Below, piece by piece: positions 14,053-14,629 of a DNA stretch of 14,629 nt. A program made the translations under genes and the position numbers. Location: assembly GCA_030612225.1 (NCBI GenBank), contig JAUWOH010000033.1, forward strand, positions 1-14,629, in the 5' to 3' direction. Numbering within the stretch: position 1 is the first letter of the stretch; the number at the start of each line of letters is the position of its first letter. The notes under the pieces are model-generated. The model made no database searches and was not told the origin of the DNA. It saw nothing but the letters and a program-made list of their open reading frames with translations. This DNA comes from Desulfobacteraceae bacterium. Its GTDB lineage: Bacteria; Desulfobacterota; Desulfobacteria; Desulfobacterales; JAUWMJ01.

Positions 14053-14185
14053 GCCGAACGTATAGAGTTTTATCCATTGTCCCGCAGTATAAGAATGCAG
14101 GAGAAAGCCCAGTTTGGCAGAAACAGTTTGAAAAGCTCAGACGATACGTTTAATCAGCGGGATGATGGATAAAACTTTGTTGGAC
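14053..14185 (-). other. attC site J
   Basis: A 133-bp inverted repeat. The minus strand opens GTCCAACAAAGTTTTATCCA then TCATCCCGC; the partner arm is GCGGGACAATGGATAAAACT, closing CGTTCGGC. By eye it differs from attC K at about a dozen positions, mostly in the loop. Confidence 0.85.
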
Positions 14186-14209
14186 TGGGCCGCTCTGATC
14201 AGCAGCTAA

Positions 14210-14452
14210 TTACCTACCATTATCTATGGGGATTGTAAAGATGTGATTTTGCATCAGGATATGTAAATTTTCGAAGTTTATAACTCTTATCGATCTAAAA
14301 TTTAGCTCATATAAACGAAAAAAAGCATCAGTATACCCAAATATATTTGCATGAGGCATATTATAGTAACTTCCGGATAAATACCGCCAGGTTTGGGCAC
14401 ACCTCTCCTGCTGCTCTTCAATGAGCTTTGACAAACTATATGGCGCAATCAT
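14210..14452 (-). CDS. Unknown 80-aa cassette protein
   Basis: A short protein from ATG 14452, which directly follows a core-like GTTATATGG, as in the other cassettes. It has no signal peptide or membrane helix. The N-terminal half is helical and polar (YSLSKLIEEQQERCAQTWRY); the second half is rich in aromatic residues and Asn (NMPHANIFGYTDAFFRLYEL) and ends HIFTIPIDNGR. I recognise no family. Its position between a truncated attC and attC J supports it as a real cassette gene, but the protein is short and the coding evidence is otherwise weak. Confidence 0.55.
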   Translation of the reverse strand: MIAPYSLSKLIEEQQERCAQTWRYLSGSYYNMPHANIFGYTDAFFRLYELNFRSIRVINFENLHILMQNHIFTIPIDNGR

Positions 14453-14454
14453 CC

Positions 14455-14490
14455 ATATAACCTTGTTGCCGGTGACAAAAAGGCTGTCTG
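14455..14490 (-). other. Truncated attC, 3' half only
   Basis: The minus strand reads TTTTTGTCACCGGCAACAAG then GTTATAT, the 3' arm and core of an attC in the usual place before a cassette start. The other arm is missing because RAYT/REP sequence begins at 14491. This cassette boundary was therefore damaged, by insertion or by a deletion accompanying it. Confidence 0.5.
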
Positions 14491-14629
14491 GGTTGCGGGA
14501 CGCCCCTAAAATTATAAGATTCTATTCATCCGTAAGTGAATATCCATATTCTGGTGCTATTTGCTCTCCACTCTGAGCAATCATACTGATCGCTGGCTGT
14601 GAGATATTGAGCTTCGGAGCTAAATCCGC
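14491..14629 (-). mobile_element. End of a second RAYT/REP element, runs off the window
   Basis: The 139 bases to the right edge are identical, as read by eye, to 5468-5606. They include the 28-bp REP (14491-14518), the TAG stop, and the minus-strand C-terminus of the RAYT protein (DLAPKLNISQPAIS, EYGYSLTDE). Only the C-terminal part is visible, so whether the transposase is complete beyond the edge cannot be told. If complete, it would be the natural source of activity for the deleted copy at 5440-5828. Confidence 0.8.

Overview
The window combines a decayed chromosomal stretch (about 1-4230) with a gene-cassette array of the integron type (about 4231-14490). The organism is a Gram-negative bacterium: there are lipobox lipoproteins, a membrane-anchored HtrA/Deg protease and classical attC sites. 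The PKD-domain remnant and the REP/RAYT repeats fit an environmental proteobacterium or Desulfobacterota-like lineage, but no marker here fixes the taxon. Nearly all genes lie on the minus strand.

Left region. An HtrA/DegS-like serine protease runs off the left edge (1-1019). Upstream of it is about 650 bp without a gene, holding two strong RNA-like foldbacks and a cluster of 'GGACGTCCCG' REP repeats. The REPs abut a PKD-domain fragment (1677-1900) and a long hairpin (1909-1955). Next come an FAD-dependent oxidoreductase (2116-3423) and the C-terminal piece of an Asp/Glu-racemase-family gene (3610-3857), which is cut at a 22-bp perfect REP palindrome.

Cassette array. From 4231 rightwards, single minus-strand genes alternate with imperfect inverted repeats. 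Each repeat has the attC layout: an RYYYAAC-like end just past a stop codon, two complementary arms, and a GTTRRRY-like end just before the next start. I place 11 complete attC sites and one truncated one, giving 12 cassettes. In transcription order (right to left) they encode: an 80-aa unknown; a possible winged-helix (MGMT-like) protein; a two-gene cassette (252-aa or shorter unknown plus an FRG-domain protein); a small membrane-anchored protein; a GIY-YIG nuclease-like protein; a 114-aa unknown; a short membrane-anchored protein; a YciI-like protein; a small lipoprotein; a PhzF-family protein; an iodotyrosine-deiodinase-like flavoprotein; and a larger lipoprotein. The polarity puts the integrase gene and attI beyond the right edge. 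No integrase is in the window.

Mobile repeats in the array. A 389-bp internally deleted RAYT (REP-associated Y1 transposase) element lies exactly between the deiodinase-like gene and attC site K. The end of a second copy, identical by eye over 139 bp, begins at 14491 where it cuts another attC. The attC sites at 5306-5436 and 14053-14185 are also near-identical.

The best candidate for an undescribed system is the two-gene FRG cassette, followed by the GIY-YIG cassette. The array carries many unknown, membrane or lipoprotein products and no recognisable antibiotic-resistance gene, as expected of a sedentary or environmental integron.
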